A model generated the notes under the pieces. It searched no databases. It was not told where the DNA came from and saw nothing but the letters and a program-made list of their open reading frames with translations. From NCBI GenBank assembly GCA_018816605.1, contig JAHIVS010000675.1:1-22748 (forward strand): a stretch of 22,748 bases of DNA. Reading direction: 5' to 3'. The stretch's first letter is position 1. Every line of letters begins with the position of its first letter. This document shows, piece by piece, positions 1 through 8,890 of this stretch. The stretch is from Pseudomonadota bacterium (GTDB lineage: Bacteria > Desulfobacterota > Desulfobacteria > Desulfobacterales > Desulfobacteraceae). Made by a program: the position numbers and the translations under genes.

Positions 1-1076
1 AGATCATGGGCCACTCCGCCCGCCAGCATACCGATGGCTTCCATTTTCCGGGACCGGTTCAACCGTTCTTCCAGATCTTTTTCTTTCTTTGCCATGGCGA
101 TCTGTTCGGTAATATCCCTGAAAATACCGATGATTCTTTCCGGATTGTTGTTTTTGTCCCGCAGGAGCCGGGCATTAATAGAACAGATTCGCATCTGGCG
201 GGTCTTATCCAAAAGATGGATTTCGTAGTTTTGGATATGCTCGTACCGGAACAATGTTTCCAAAAGGTCGTTTCTTTTGCCGGGGTCTTTGTAAACCGAT
301 TGAATCGGTTTCCCTTTGAGGCCTTTTTGCGAATAGGAAGAGATTTGCTCTATGGAGGGGCTGATTTCCAGGACAATGCCCTCCAGACTGGTTTCAAAAT
401 AGACATCCAGAATATTTTCAAAGATTTGGCGATATTTTTTTTCCGAGACGCTCAGTTCTTCCAGGGAATTGTGGAGACCGTTTAATATGGTGGTAACCGA
501 AAGCGTGGCAAGGATGTTCAACAGCATGAAATTAAAACAGATGACCACCCATTTTTCCATTGGATTCTCGATGGCCAGATGCCACGCCTTGAAGTTTGCC
601 TGGGACAAGATATTTGTGAGATTCAGCTGGATGAGACCTCCGATGAGGGCGATGGTTACGGCATTGAGCACCAGAGCCCTGTAAGCGGATTTTGGTCCCA
701 AAAGCACCCCGGTCAGGATGGGAAAGAAGAAAAGCCAGGCCGGGCCGGCCCCGAAGGGACCCAGGGTCAGGATCAGTATCATTCCCAGAAGATAGGAGAT
801 GGTCGGGATGCTCACTGCCCGGAAGGTATAGGAGAGACCGGGGCTGAGGAACAGCACCAGAACCCATCCCAGCATCAGGGTGTCCGCAACCGCCACCACC
901 CACAACCCCTCCTTTATGGAAAGGGCCACACTGGGTATCCAGGTGATAAATCCCAGCACCCCGCTGACAAACAGCAGGTTTAAAAGAACCTTTTCCTGCC
1001 AAAAACGGATACCGTCTTGGGGGGTAAGATTCTTTGGGGTTGTGAGGGTTGAAATAAGGGTTGTTATTTTATTCAT
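1..1076 (-). CDS. Membrane-bound PAS sensor histidine kinase, C-terminus cut by window edge
   Basis: I translated this frame directly; it is open from an ATG at 1076 to base 1, giving about 358 residues. The first half holds roughly five to six hydrophobic segments (about residues 25-45, 48-68, 78-130, 133-160 and 178-200), so it is an integral-membrane sensor. A PAS-like domain follows at about 210-330 (it begins SEKKYRQIFENILDVYFETS and ends GIFRDITEQ), then a coiled linker and the start of a HisKA domain, RKMEAIGMLAGGVAHDL, which contains the phospho-acceptor histidine in AHDL. The ATPase domain must lie outside the window. The GGVAHD-type H-box is typical of stand-alone or hybrid proteobacterial kinases. 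The gene starts 3 bases after the stop of the propeller kinase, so the two are almost surely co-transcribed. The signal is unknown and no response regulator is visible. Confidence 0.9.
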   Translation of the reverse strand, partial: MNKITTLISTLTTPKNLTPQDGIRFWQEKVLLNLLFVSGVLGFITWIPSVALSIKEGLWVVAVADTLMLGWVLVLFLSPGLSYTFRAVSIPTISYLLGMILILTLGPFGAGPAWLFFFPILTGVLLGPKSAYRALVLNAVTIALIGGLIQLNLTNILSQANFKAWHLAIENPMEKWVVICFNFMLLNILATLSVTTILNGLHNSLEELSVSEKKYRQIFENILDVYFETSLEGIVLEISPSIEQISSYSQKGLKGKPIQSVYKDPGKRNDLLETLFRYEHIQNYEIHLLDKTRQMRICSINARLLRDKNNNPERIIGIFRDITEQIAMAKKEKDLEERLNRSRKMEAIGMLAGGVAHD

Positions 1077-1079
1077 AGT

Positions 1080-4000
1080 CTAGGCATCATGAACCAATTG
1101 AAACAGTTTTTCAATCATCTCCGGAAAATAGTTGAGGCTGTCAGGCAGGTTTTCCATATCAAAATTGCGGGCCTGGTGTTCAAGGGTTTTTCCGTATGTG
1201 TGGAGGGGGCCGTATTCGTATTGGGTTGCAAGCTCTTTCAGCTGACCGCCGAATGTTTTGATTTCGTCAATGATGATGGCTTCTTTTAAATTTATCCAGG
1301 TCGTTTGCCCAAGGTGTTCTAAAATCGTTAAAAGAAGTTTAAGTCTCTCTTTTTGCTTCCAGGTCAATTTGTCGGCTTTTATGGGGTCAACAGATTTTGG
1401 ATCCAATAAAGGATGGCCCATGGAAGGTTTGCAGGATGGATCATCCGTTTTTCTGTCTCTGCTGATCTCAAGGGAGGATGATGTTTCAACATGCTGAAAA
1501 ACAATGCAAAACAGGCTTCCCTGCTCTGTTTTCGACTGTACAAAAATTTTCCCGTCCATTAATTCCACCAGACGTTTGGAGATGGGGAGACCGAGTCCCG
1601 TACCTCCGTATTTACCCGGGTCCTGCCCTTTTTGCTGGGAGAATAGGCCGAATATTTCATCCCTTTGATCATCGGCAATGCCGATTCCGGTGTCTTCAAT
1701 GACGAACGCCAGATTTTTTTTCCCCGGCAGGGTATCGCTGACAGGAAAATCAACCTGGAGTTTTACAAACCCTGTTTCGGTAAATTTAATGGCATTCCCC
1801 ACGATATTCAATAGAATCTGCCTTAAACGGGCTTCATCCAGAATAAGGATATCGGGCAGGGAGGGGGAGATGTCGAGTATAAAATCAAGGTGTTTGTTTG
1901 CAAGCTTGTTTGCAAATATCTGCTGAATCTCAAACAAGAGGGTTCTGATATTAAAGGCTCCATAGTGAACCGCCACTTTGCCGGCCTCAATCTTTGAAAG
2001 ATCAAGAAGATCATTCAGCAGGGTTAAAAGGGATTTGCCGCTGGAGCGAATGGCGGCGAGCAATTGTGTCTGGTGAACCTCTTTGATTTCACGTTCCAGG
2101 GTCTCTGAAAAACCCAGTATCAGATTCAGCGGGGTTCGGATTTCATGGCTGATATTTGCCAGAAAATTGCTTTTGGCCTGGTTTGCGCTTTCAGCTTTTT
2201 TCTTTGAAATTTCCAATTCCTTTGTCCGCTGCCGCACCTTTTGTTCAAGGGTCTCTTTGTGTTTTCTCAGCTCTTGTTCAACGGTTTTTTGCTGTTGAAA
2301 CAATTCCGTGCGAATGCGATCGATCTGTCTTAGGGATTCATTTGTTTTTTTTTCTTGTGTGAGCTTTTCTGAAATGCGCCGGGTGGTATGCTTCAGAAAA
2401 AAAAATGCCGACCCGCCAAGAAGGATTGCATACAGGCAATAGGCGAAGACCGTCTTATAGGGCGGTCGCTGCACCCGAATCTTAATGGACCGTCCTGCCG
2501 TATTCCAGACACCATCGTTGTTTGAACCCAACAATTGCAGCTCATATTCCCCACCCGGGATATTGGTATATTTTCCATACCTGCGGGTTTTGGTATGATT
2601 CCACTCCCGGTCAAAGCCTTTTAGAAAATAGGCATACTGGTTTTGTTCGGGCTGGGTATAATTTAAGGCTACAAATTCAAATTCAAAGGAATTGTTTCTC
2701 CAATCCAGATTTACCTGTTCGATCAGTTCAGTGCAGCAGCCTGCGGACGGGGAGTGCCCCGGATGTTTAAAGGCGGTTACGGCAATGGGGGGAACGATGG
2801 GGTTATTTGTGATCTGTTCAGGATAAAAACAATTCACCCCGTTGAGGCCGGCAAACCACATCTGGCCGGTTCTTGTTTTATGGGCACTGGTGGAATAGGG
2901 GCTGAAGGCATTTCCCTGGAGACCGTCCTGCTTTGTAAAAACCCGCAGCACCTGTTTTTGGTTTATATCAAATTTGATGATGCCAGCATCAGAGCCCAGC
3001 CAGAGATTCTGGTGACCATCCTCCAGGATGGACCGGATGGACTTGGTTTGAAATCCGTGGGTTTTCCCGAAGTGCTCAAATTTGCCCGTGGCCTTGTTAA
3101 ATCGATTCAAACCGCCGTCGCCTGTAGATACCCAGAAATTTTTCAAACTGTCAATATAACAGTCTGTGACGGTATTCCCGCTTATGGAATAGGGATCTGA
3201 CGGATCTTTTCTGTGGTGGACAAAGATATTTTTTCCCCTGACAAACCGGTCAAGTCCGCCGCCCTGGGTGGGGACCCAGAGGGTGCCCTCATTGTCCTGG
3301 AAAAGGCTTAACACCACATTGTTGCTCAGGCTGGTTTCATCCCCGGGCTTGTTTTTAAATTGTACAAAGCTGCCTGTTTTTTTGCTGAACCGAAAGAGTC
3401 CGTCTGTTTCCGTGCCAAACCAGAGGGTATCCGTATCCAGCCTGTCTTGTATCATTCCCCTGGCAACCCCGGTGGTGACGGGATTTTGATACCGGTTTTT
3501 AAAGGTGCCGGTTTCAGGATCAAATATCCCGTGGACACCATCATTCATGGATATCCAGAGATTTTTTGAGCTGTCCTCCAGTACGGAAAAAACATAGTCA
3601 TCGGAAATGGAGTTCAAAACCCCGGGTTTTTTTTTATAGGCCCGGAATTTACCGGTCTTGGGGTCAAATCTATTGAGTCCGCCCAGTTGGGTGCCCAGCC
3701 ATATATTGCCCTTATGGTCCTCGACAATGGTGGGAACAATATTGGAGTTCAGACTGTATGGGTCGTCGGAACGGTGCTGATGCAGATCAAAGGGTTTCAT
3801 GTTCGGGTCATATTTATCAATGGCCCCGGTATTTTCAACCACCCATAAAATGCCGGCTCGGTCTTCGTAACACCCCATGATAATGTTTCCGGAGATGCTG
3901 GAAGGATCTTCGGATGAATGTTTGAAAACAGCAAATTTTTCTGTTTTTGGGTCAAACATTTCAAGGCCGGCTGCAACCGCATAGGACCTGCCGAGCCATA

Positions 4001-4859
4001 GGCGATTGTTCCGGTCGATTGTAATGGAATAGACTTCGTTGTGAACAATGCTTTGTGGGTCTTGGGGATCATGCTGGAAACGCACAAAGCGGCCTGTGGT
4101 TCGGTCCAGCTTGTTTAATCCGCCTGCGGCGGTTCCAACCCACAGAATGCCATCCTTTCCTTCCTGGGCGGCATAGACTCTTCCGGCGCCGATAGTGCCG
4201 GGTTTTTCCGGATCATGCTGGTAACGGGTAAATGTTTTTGTGCCGGGATCATAGGAATCCAAACCTGCATCGGTACCGATCCAGATCAGGCCGTCTTTGC
4301 CTGCCATAAGGGTCCAGACCGAGTCATGGCCCAGGCTGTTTGCATCTGCCGGATTGTGCCGAAAGCTTTGAAATCGGTTTGTCTTTTTGTCAAAACGGTT
4401 GATACCGGCCTGGGTCCCGAGCCACATTGCCCCCTCCCGGTCCTGGGCAATGGTTTTGGGTGCCCAGTTAAAATGGTCTGAATTCAGGCTGTTTGCATCC
4501 CCTGGATCATGTTTATAATAGGCAAAAGAATCGCTTTTTTTATCAAAGACATTCAGGCCGCCGGAAGTTCCTATCCACAAAAGACCTTCGTCATCCTCGA
4601 ATATTCCCGGTGCGATGGAAGAGGACAAAAGGCCGCTGCCGGCCTTGTAAACCTTGGTTTCATATCCGTTATACCGGATGATCCCGTTGGTACAGCCCAC
4701 CCAGAGAAACCCGTCTCTGTCCTGGATCACGGAATTGTTATATGCGCCTGTATTTATCGGATGCTGGAATTTCACCTGGTCCATGGCGTGGACAGGAGAC
4801 CCAAGAAGCCCTATCAGTCCGAGGCACCCGGCAAAATATTTTATGAAAGAGTTCAGCAA
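1080..4859 (-). CDS. Two-propeller (Reg_prop/Y_Y_Y) sensor histidine kinase
   Basis: This is a periplasmic-sensing histidine kinase of about 1259 residues. A signal peptide ending SPVHA is followed by 14 propeller repeats of the type LWIGTxxGLNxFD, enough for two seven-bladed propellers (to about residue 690), then a Y_Y_Y domain (about 710-795), one membrane helix (about 803-823), a coiled coil, and a HisKA domain with SHEIRTPLN (His about 905). The ATPase domain has an N-box (NIVGNAIKF), DTGIGIA and GGTGLGL. The core resembles Bacteroides hybrid two-component systems, but no receiver and no DNA-binding domain follow; instead there is a roughly 100-residue helical C-terminal region of the kind found after receivers in other hybrids. 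Start: the frame is open upstream to 5036, but that would overlap the previous gene by 146 bases. I chose TTG 4859 because AGGA lies 11 bases upstream and a clean signal peptide results; GTG 4910 is an alternative. Ligand unknown. Confidence 0.9.
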   Translation of the reverse strand: MLNSFIKYFAGCLGLIGLLGSPVHAMDQVKFQHPINTGAYNNSVIQDRDGFLWVGCTNGIIRYNGYETKVYKAGSGLLSSSIAPGIFEDDEGLLWIGTSGGLNVFDKKSDSFAYYKHDPGDANSLNSDHFNWAPKTIAQDREGAMWLGTQAGINRFDKKTNRFQSFRHNPADANSLGHDSVWTLMAGKDGLIWIGTDAGLDSYDPGTKTFTRYQHDPEKPGTIGAGRVYAAQEGKDGILWVGTAAGGLNKLDRTTGRFVRFQHDPQDPQSIVHNEVYSITIDRNNRLWLGRSYAVAAGLEMFDPKTEKFAVFKHSSEDPSSISGNIIMGCYEDRAGILWVVENTGAIDKYDPNMKPFDLHQHRSDDPYSLNSNIVPTIVEDHKGNIWLGTQLGGLNRFDPKTGKFRAYKKKPGVLNSISDDYVFSVLEDSSKNLWISMNDGVHGIFDPETGTFKNRYQNPVTTGVARGMIQDRLDTDTLWFGTETDGLFRFSKKTGSFVQFKNKPGDETSLSNNVVLSLFQDNEGTLWVPTQGGGLDRFVRGKNIFVHHRKDPSDPYSISGNTVTDCYIDSLKNFWVSTGDGGLNRFNKATGKFEHFGKTHGFQTKSIRSILEDGHQNLWLGSDAGIIKFDINQKQVLRVFTKQDGLQGNAFSPYSTSAHKTRTGQMWFAGLNGVNCFYPEQITNNPIVPPIAVTAFKHPGHSPSAGCCTELIEQVNLDWRNNSFEFEFVALNYTQPEQNQYAYFLKGFDREWNHTKTRRYGKYTNIPGGEYELQLLGSNNDGVWNTAGRSIKIRVQRPPYKTVFAYCLYAILLGGSAFFFLKHTTRRISEKLTQEKKTNESLRQIDRIRTELFQQQKTVEQELRKHKETLEQKVRQRTKELEISKKKAESANQAKSNFLANISHEIRTPLNLILGFSETLEREIKEVHQTQLLAAIRSSGKSLLTLLNDLLDLSKIEAGKVAVHYGAFNIRTLLFEIQQIFANKLANKHLDFILDISPSLPDILILDEARLRQILLNIVGNAIKFTETGFVKLQVDFPVSDTLPGKKNLAFVIEDTGIGIADDQRDEIFGLFSQQKGQDPGKYGGTGLGLPISKRLVELMDGKIFVQSKTEQGSLFCIVFQHVETSSSLEISRDRKTDDPSCKPSMGHPLLDPKSVDPIKADKLTWKQKERLKLLLTILEHLGQTTWINLKEAIIIDEIKTFGGQLKELATQYEYGPLHTYGKTLEHQARNFDMENLPDSLNYFPEMIEKLFQLVHDA

Positions 4860-4890
4860 TAGCGCTTTTTTCCTGGTGATTTTATCATCT

Positions 4891-6369
4891 TCATTCTGGA
4901 AATTGCGCACCTGCCATAGTTCCGGGCAACCCGTCTTTATGAAAAATCCTGGCCCTGATATGTTTTCCGGCAAGAACGGACCAGGGTATGGCGTGTGTAT
5001 ATTCTGCCGAATTTTTGTCCGGCTCGGACCCGTCAAGCGTATATCGTATCACCCCTTCTTCAACTGGGCCTGTGAGGATGAGATGGGTACCGCCCTGCTC
5101 GCCTTTTTTTTTTTGCATATCAAAGACGACCCGGGCGCCTTGCAATTGTTCAATGGGGATATAGTGTCCGTCATAGGCACCCCCAAAGGCGTCGATGGTG
5201 GCCTTGATTTCCCTTTTGAAATTGTTGATTAAATCCGGCCGCCGCAAGGTGGGCTCTGGAATCCCCACGATTTCAATTTCATGGCTTCTGAAAAAATCAG
5301 GATCGCCATAGGTCTGTGTAAAGGCTTCATTGGTAAAAGAGTAGCCGCCCCGATATTGGGCGGCGGTCAACAGATAGCAGATGGCATCCGGTCCGATGGC
5401 CAAAGGGCCCAGTTGAACGGGGGTTGGTACGCACCGGACCAGGACCCACAACAGAGAATAGGCGATCATATTTTCATTGGAATAATAGACCCTTGCGCCC
5501 AGACAGCTTTGGGGGTCTGAACTCATAAAATCGGCCACCCCGTAATCCTGGCTCTTGGTGACCTGTTTGGCCGTGACAAGCCGGCCTTTGAACAACCGAT
5601 AGGGTGAATATTGTGATCCCAGTCGATTTTGGACCGCCTGGAAAATTGCAGTCTCAAAATCGGGTTTTCGCATACAGGCTCCCAAATGCCTTGCATAGTC
5701 AAAGGTGTTGGGCAGTAAAAGGTTCTGATCATAATACTTTTTTAACTCGCTCCCTGTCATGGGATAGGTCGCAAACCCGGCCACGCCCTTTAATTCCGGA
5801 TGGGATTTCATTGCCTGGATGATATCCGTTTCAACGGCCATGGCATCCACGGCAGAAGGCGGGTATTCTTTTTGCAGGATAGGGTCACCTTTGTCATTGA
5901 GCATGTTCAGGCAACGGCAGGGCACATTGTTCTGGAACAATCCCATGTCCATCTCTGAAGTGGCCCTGTCTGTCTGGGTATCGGCAATAAGAAAGGATTC
6001 TGTCAGGCCAGCGACAATGGCTGGTACAATCCCGTTTATGGCACCCACTTCACCGGGAAGCACCCCCGTGGCTTTGCCCGGCCCGGGGTTTATTAATCCT
6101 TCATAGGACCTTAAGGCCGACTTGAAATCTCGTTTTACCTCAATGGCCGAAGGCGCAAAAACCTCTGCTGCACATGCAATCTGCATATCATCGGAAACAA
6201 GGGGAGAGGAGATCACATTGACCGATGACACCCTGCTGTCATCTAGAAAGGCGTGTGCCACATCCTTGGGGCCCCCGCCGCCTGTGGCAAGGAAGGTTGC
6301 CCCTTCAATGAAATCGTAAAGATCGGTATATGAATAAAGGATGCTCTGATCATTTGACTGGACGGGCAT
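4891..6369 (-). CDS. DUF917 family protein with C-terminal chitobiase-type (CHB_HEX_C/FN3-like) domain
   Basis: The protein has 492 residues. The N-terminal 360 or so match the DUF917 family: a GGGG loop ([10 protein letters not shown], about residue 30), a [13 protein letters not shown] segment and an [17 protein letters not shown] segment. Characterised DUF917 relatives act on hydantoin-like rings (for example S-methyl thiohydantoin desulfurase), so a small cyclic amide or amino-acid-derived substrate is possible but unproven. The last 70 or so residues ([10 protein letters not shown] and [10 protein letters not shown]) look like the beta-sandwich found at the C-terminus of chitobiases and in many surface proteins, an unusual partner for DUF917, which usually stops near 360-400 residues. 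I see no signal peptide. The start at 6369 is set by AGGAG six bases upstream; the longer reading to 6483 adds a compositionally poor tail. It lies between the sulfotransferase and the propeller kinase, on the same strand. Confidence 0.82.
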   Translation of the reverse strand: MPVQSNDQSILYSYTDLYDFIEGATFLATGGGGPKDVAHAFLDDSRVSSVNVISSPLVSDDMQIACAAEVFAPSAIEVKRDFKSALRSYEGLINPGPGKATGVLPGEVGAINGIVPAIVAGLTESFLIADTQTDRATSEMDMGLFQNNVPCRCLNMLNDKGDPILQKEYPPSAVDAMAVETDIIQAMKSHPELKGVAGFATYPMTGSELKKYYDQNLLLPNTFDYARHLGACMRKPDFETAIFQAVQNRLGSQYSPYRLFKGRLVTAKQVTKSQDYGVADFMSSDPQSCLGARVYYSNENMIAYSLLWVLVRCVPTPVQLGPLAIGPDAICYLLTAAQYRGGYSFTNEAFTQTYGDPDFFRSHEIEIVGIPEPTLRRPDLINNFKREIKATIDAFGGAYDGHYIPIEQLQGARVVFDMQKKKGEQGGTHLILTGPVEEGVIRYTLDGSEPDKNSAEYTHAIPWSVLAGKHIRARIFHKDGLPGTMAGAQFPE

Positions 6370-6375
6370 GGTCTT

Positions 6376-6380
6376 CTCCT
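6376..6380 (-). promoter_or_regulatory. Ribosome binding site deciding the DUF917 start
   Basis: AGGAG lies six bases before the ATG at 6369. It favours this start over the in-frame ATG at 6483, whose extra 38 residues show no DUF917 similarity. Confidence 0.7.
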
Positions 6381-6486
6381 GTTTCAGAAAGTAAAAATTG
6401 CCTGTTAGATCATGGGGATCCTGTGACTGGCACTGGGAGTTTCCTCGATTTCCACCTTGAGATGTGTCGAACCGGATACCCATTAT

Positions 6487-6515
6487 TAAATATCAATATC
6501 CGGTCTTGTTGTAAA
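6487..6515 (-). promoter_or_regulatory. Candidate sigma70-type promoter for the DUF917 gene
   Basis: On the minus strand TTTACA (6515-6510) and TATTTA (6492-6487) are separated by 17 bases, inside the 182-base gap between the sulfotransferase stop and the DUF917 start. Transcription would begin near 6480 and leave a leader of about 110 bases. The match is by eye only. If real, the DUF917 gene and the kinases can be expressed apart from the sulfotransferase. Confidence 0.33.
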
Positions 6516-6551
6516 GGTGAATTCAATCATATCGTCGGCATCCTTGCCGGT

Positions 6552-7454
6552 CTATTCACCTGTTTCGAGCCAGCGGGCGCATTCAGCTCCCAGTTTGGCT
6601 TCAGCCGTTTTAAGATATCTGTGGTTGTCTTCATGGGTGAGCGTATCCTTCCACCTGCCGTTGGTTCCCTTGTGTATAAAGGTTTTGGCGCCATGGGTCC
6701 AGAAGGCTCCTTCAATTGGCACAATTTTATTACCATTGTCCCGCATGTATTCCATGGAACTATGGGCCAGGATCAAGGGCCAGGTGTCTTTATCAATAGG
6801 GATATCGAGAAACCCTGCAATACGCCTGATTTCTCCCGGTGTGTCCTGCTTCAGGCGGGCATAGTGAAGCAAAAGGACATTGGGAAGGTTTCGGATATTC
6901 CACCAGGAGTAGATATTTTCCCAGAAAGGCCAGTAGGGGTGGCCGTCCCTGTCCAGCCAGTCCAGAAAATACTGCCTCGCGGAATCCGCCGGTTTTCCAA
7001 GGGGCGGGCCAATTCGGCCGGGGGTATCATTGACGGCTTCATAATAGTAGTCACTTGCATTTGTGTGATGGTTGTACAGGCTCCAGACAATATCCCGGCC
7101 ATCCCGGGCGATGTAGATGTATTTTGCCATGGGCGAAAAAACCAGGGCATCCACCGGCAGATGGGTTTTCATGAAGCGCCTGTGGGATTGGGCTTTTATT
7201 GCCGCCAGTTTTATCTTTTTTCCCGGAATGCGAAGATCGATCCAGGGAGACATCTGTGCAACGGGAAGGCCTGTTGCTCCCTTCCAGATCAATTGGGAAA
7301 CAATCTGCTGCACCCAGGTTGTACCGGATTTGATGTGTGTCCCGATAATGATGTCATCGGGCCTGAATTCAAAGCCGTTCCAAAATGTGGAATCCATATG
7401 ATGATTGTGAATCTCTCTGGTTTTTTGGGGCCAGGCAATTCCTGGAGTTACCAT
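6552..7454 (-). CDS. PAPS-dependent sulfotransferase (SULT-like, Sulfotransfer_1)
   Basis: A cytosolic-type sulfotransferase of 300 residues, the normal length. It would move a sulfuryl group from PAPS to a hydroxyl or amine on a small molecule. Visible motifs: the 5'-phosphosulfate loop KSGTTWVQ (residues 42-49), the catalytic histidine in KTHLP (His98), the 3'-phosphate site RDGRDIVWSLYNHH (Arg117, Ser125), and the C-terminal KGTNGRWKD, the counterpart of the RKGxxGxWK motif. All key residues appear present, so it should be active. The start is firm: AAGGAGG lies five bases before the ATG. The acceptor cannot be read from sequence; from context a product of the nearby peptide synthetase is a candidate. 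The gap upstream (7455-7819) separates it from the exporter operon, so co-regulation is not assured. Confidence 0.93.
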   Translation of the reverse strand: MVTPGIAWPQKTREIHNHHMDSTFWNGFEFRPDDIIIGTHIKSGTTWVQQIVSQLIWKGATGLPVAQMSPWIDLRIPGKKIKLAAIKAQSHRRFMKTHLPVDALVFSPMAKYIYIARDGRDIVWSLYNHHTNASDYYYEAVNDTPGRIGPPLGKPADSARQYFLDWLDRDGHPYWPFWENIYSWWNIRNLPNVLLLHYARLKQDTPGEIRRIAGFLDIPIDKDTWPLILAHSSMEYMRDNGNKIVPIEGAFWTHGAKTFIHKGTNGRWKDTLTHEDNHRYLKTAEAKLGAECARWLETGE

Positions 7455-7459
7455 ACGAT

Positions 7460-7466
7460 CCTCCTT
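7460..7466 (-). promoter_or_regulatory. Strong ribosome binding site of the sulfotransferase gene
   Basis: AAGGAGG, five bases before the ATG at 7454, is close to a perfect anti-16S match and one of the strongest sites in the window. Confidence 0.8.
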
Positions 7467-7485
7467 GCTGTAAAATAGAGGTTAG

Positions 7486-7764
7486 ATTGCTTCACAGTTT
7501 TTTTCCGACGACAATGTCAGGATTCCTGCCGAATACATGCGGGTGGATGAAGAAAGCGATGAAGCCATGCTGGACATTACCCTGTCCACAGCCAATGCCG
7601 CCATCGGCGCCATGTTTGCGGACCTGTCTCGGGCAGCCCATGAAGAGGCCCCGGACTGTGCAAAAAAACGGGTCCAGGGCGGAAAAGTTTTGTTTGATCA
7701 TCAACATGTCATCGGCATCGCCTGTTTACGGCACACCGGACAAATGATCGGCAATGGTGTTTAA
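7486..7764 (+). pseudogene. Acyl-CoA dehydrogenase fragment (gene relic)
   Basis: The plus-strand frame from the stop at 7483 to the stop at 7762 reads like a middle piece of an acyl-CoA dehydrogenase. It has DDNVRIPAEYM (the family's D-V-R-I/V-P-x-E-N stretch), then LSTANAAIGAMFADLSRAA, then CAKKRVQGGKVLFDHQ (the family's Y-A-x-x-R-x-Q-G-G-K-x-x-x-x-H-Q stretch). After HQ the similarity fades (HVIGIACLRHTGQ) and the frame stops. Intact enzymes have about 380 or more residues; only about 75 recognisable residues remain, without the N-terminal flavin region or a catalytic glutamate segment. It lies on the opposite strand to both neighbours and has no start with a good ribosome site. It is best read as debris from an insertion or deletion. 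It and its edges account for most of the otherwise gene-free stretch 7455-7819. Confidence 0.68.
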
Positions 7765-7791
7765 AGGCCCTTGGAACCCCCGGGAAAATAT

Positions 7792-7812
7792 CCGATTGTG
7801 TGACGCAATCGG
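7792..7812 (-). terminator. Possible terminator hairpin after the epimerase gene
   Basis: CCGATTG (7792-7798) and CAATCGG (7806-7812) form a 7-base-pair stem with a 7-base loop, 8 bases past the epimerase stop at 7820. On the minus strand the stem is followed by ATATTTTCCC, a weak T-tract, so termination efficiency is doubtful. It would mark the end of the exporter operon. Confidence 0.42.
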
Positions 7813-7819
7813 GTCTGAA

Positions 7820-8884
7820 TCATAAAAAGCAGATGTTGTCGCTGATCTGTTCCGGGTTCCCCGTGATTCTCCATAGGCCCTGTTGGGGGGTATGGGGGGT
7901 AAGGGTATAAAAGGAATCCGGATGATATCGGTTATACAAATAGGGAAATATAGGGGTTTGCTCGATTTTTGCCAGGTTCAGGGCCTGGGCCACGGCGGAG
8001 CACGCCAGGGCTGCTGTGCCGCAGGACAAGGTTTCCTTGTTGATGGCCCGTTCAAAGCACCGGTACTCGATGCAGGGCAGGCCGGACCCGGGGGCCTGGG
8101 ACATATGCACGAAAGTAAGGTTCAATCCCTTGGGGAAGAGATGCCCAAAGTTATTCTGGATTCTCATGCCCATGGCATGGATGAGCCGGTCGCCCAAAGA
8201 AGCGCGTCTGTTTTCGGAAGGGTCTTGGAAAACAAGGTTTGTCAGGCCGTGTTGATCTTTCATCTGGTCCGTGAAGACAACCAGATGGGGCTCTCCTGAG
8301 AAAACAAGGTATCCGGACAAACAGATTCTGGAATTGACGATGTCCAGACCGGCAATGTCGTCCTGGCGGAAATTGAGTTCAAGGGGGGTGATTTTATCGA
8401 TTCCCGGGAGAAAGGGCAGAATCACGCCCGGGTCTGCCAGACATTTGTCTGCCCGGGAGGTGTGCAATCCTTCCACAAAGGCACCTTTATGGTCATCCAC
8501 CCCCAGGCAGAGCACCTGGGGGGTTCTGGCATTGGTTGCAGCCAGCACAGAGACTCTGGGTTTATCCAAAAGCCGGGACAGATAGAGTCCGGTGACCAGG
8601 AGGCCGTTGAGACACAATAGGGATTCCGAACCATCGGGTTCAAAATGCCGGAAGATACAATCGATATTGTCAGGGGTGTGCCCGGAATCGTTTTTCTCTG
8701 CTTTCAAAACCTTTGGGGCTGAGAGGACCACCAGACCGTCTGCACCAATGCCGGTGTCCGAGTTTAGAATCCGTATGGAATAGTCTTTTTTTTCCGATTC
8801 AGCCACCATGATGTTTTGGGTTTCATCCAGTATGATGAAAGAATTTCCAAAATTGTGATATTTTCCGCAGGTTGTATTTTGCAT
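7820..8884 (-). CDS. DapF-like amino-acid epimerase (diaminopimelate epimerase fold) with altered substrate pocket
   Basis: A cofactor-independent two-cysteine epimerase of 354 residues, longer than DapF (about 275). Seen: KYHNFGNSFIILD at the N-terminus, TGIGADGL (44-51), first catalytic cysteine Cys91 in FEPDGSESLLCLNG, and second catalytic cysteine Cys288 in ERAINKETLSCGTAA. Both cysteines are kept, so racemisation or epimerisation chemistry is likely. Odd points: the DapF motif CGNG is CLNG here; the asparagine of the NADG motif, a substrate-binding residue in DapF, is Glu82; and there is an extra residue between ER and ETLSCG. The substrate is therefore probably not LL-diaminopimelate. 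A relative with a similar story is CntK, a DapF-fold histidine racemase in opine metallophore synthesis. It starts 6 bases after the GNAT gene and is probably the last gene of the operon. Likely role (inference): making a D-amino acid for a secreted product. Confidence 0.8.
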   Translation of the reverse strand: MQNTTCGKYHNFGNSFIILDETQNIMVAESEKKDYSIRILNSDTGIGADGLVVLSAPKVLKAEKNDSGHTPDNIDCIFRHFEPDGSESLLCLNGLLVTGLYLSRLLDKPRVSVLAATNARTPQVLCLGVDDHKGAFVEGLHTSRADKCLADPGVILPFLPGIDKITPLELNFRQDDIAGLDIVNSRICLSGYLVFSGEPHLVVFTDQMKDQHGLTNLVFQDPSENRRASLGDRLIHAMGMRIQNNFGHLFPKGLNLTFVHMSQAPGSGLPCIEYRCFERAINKETLSCGTAALACSAVAQALNLAKIEQTPIFPYLYNRYHPDSFYTLTPHTPQQGLWRITGNPEQISDNICFL

Positions 8885-8890
8885 CGCTTT

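Noticed and set aside
2754..3200. A 148-codon plus-strand open frame inside the propeller kinase
   Set aside because: It lies fully within the repeat region of the kinase and shows no domain or ribosome site.
3000..4800. Internal DNA repeats in the propeller kinase as a mobile or tandem repeat array
   Set aside because: The repeats are protein-level propeller blades with diverged DNA, explained by the Reg_prop fold.
6530..6551. Short hairpin CGGCA-AGGA-TGCCG after the sulfotransferase stop
   Set aside because: Only a 5-base-pair stem and no T-run, so not reported as a terminator.
6330..7478. A 382-codon plus-strand open frame opposite the sulfotransferase
   Set aside because: The minus-strand frame has clear sulfotransferase motifs and a strong ribosome site; the plus frame is low-complexity in character and matches no family I know.
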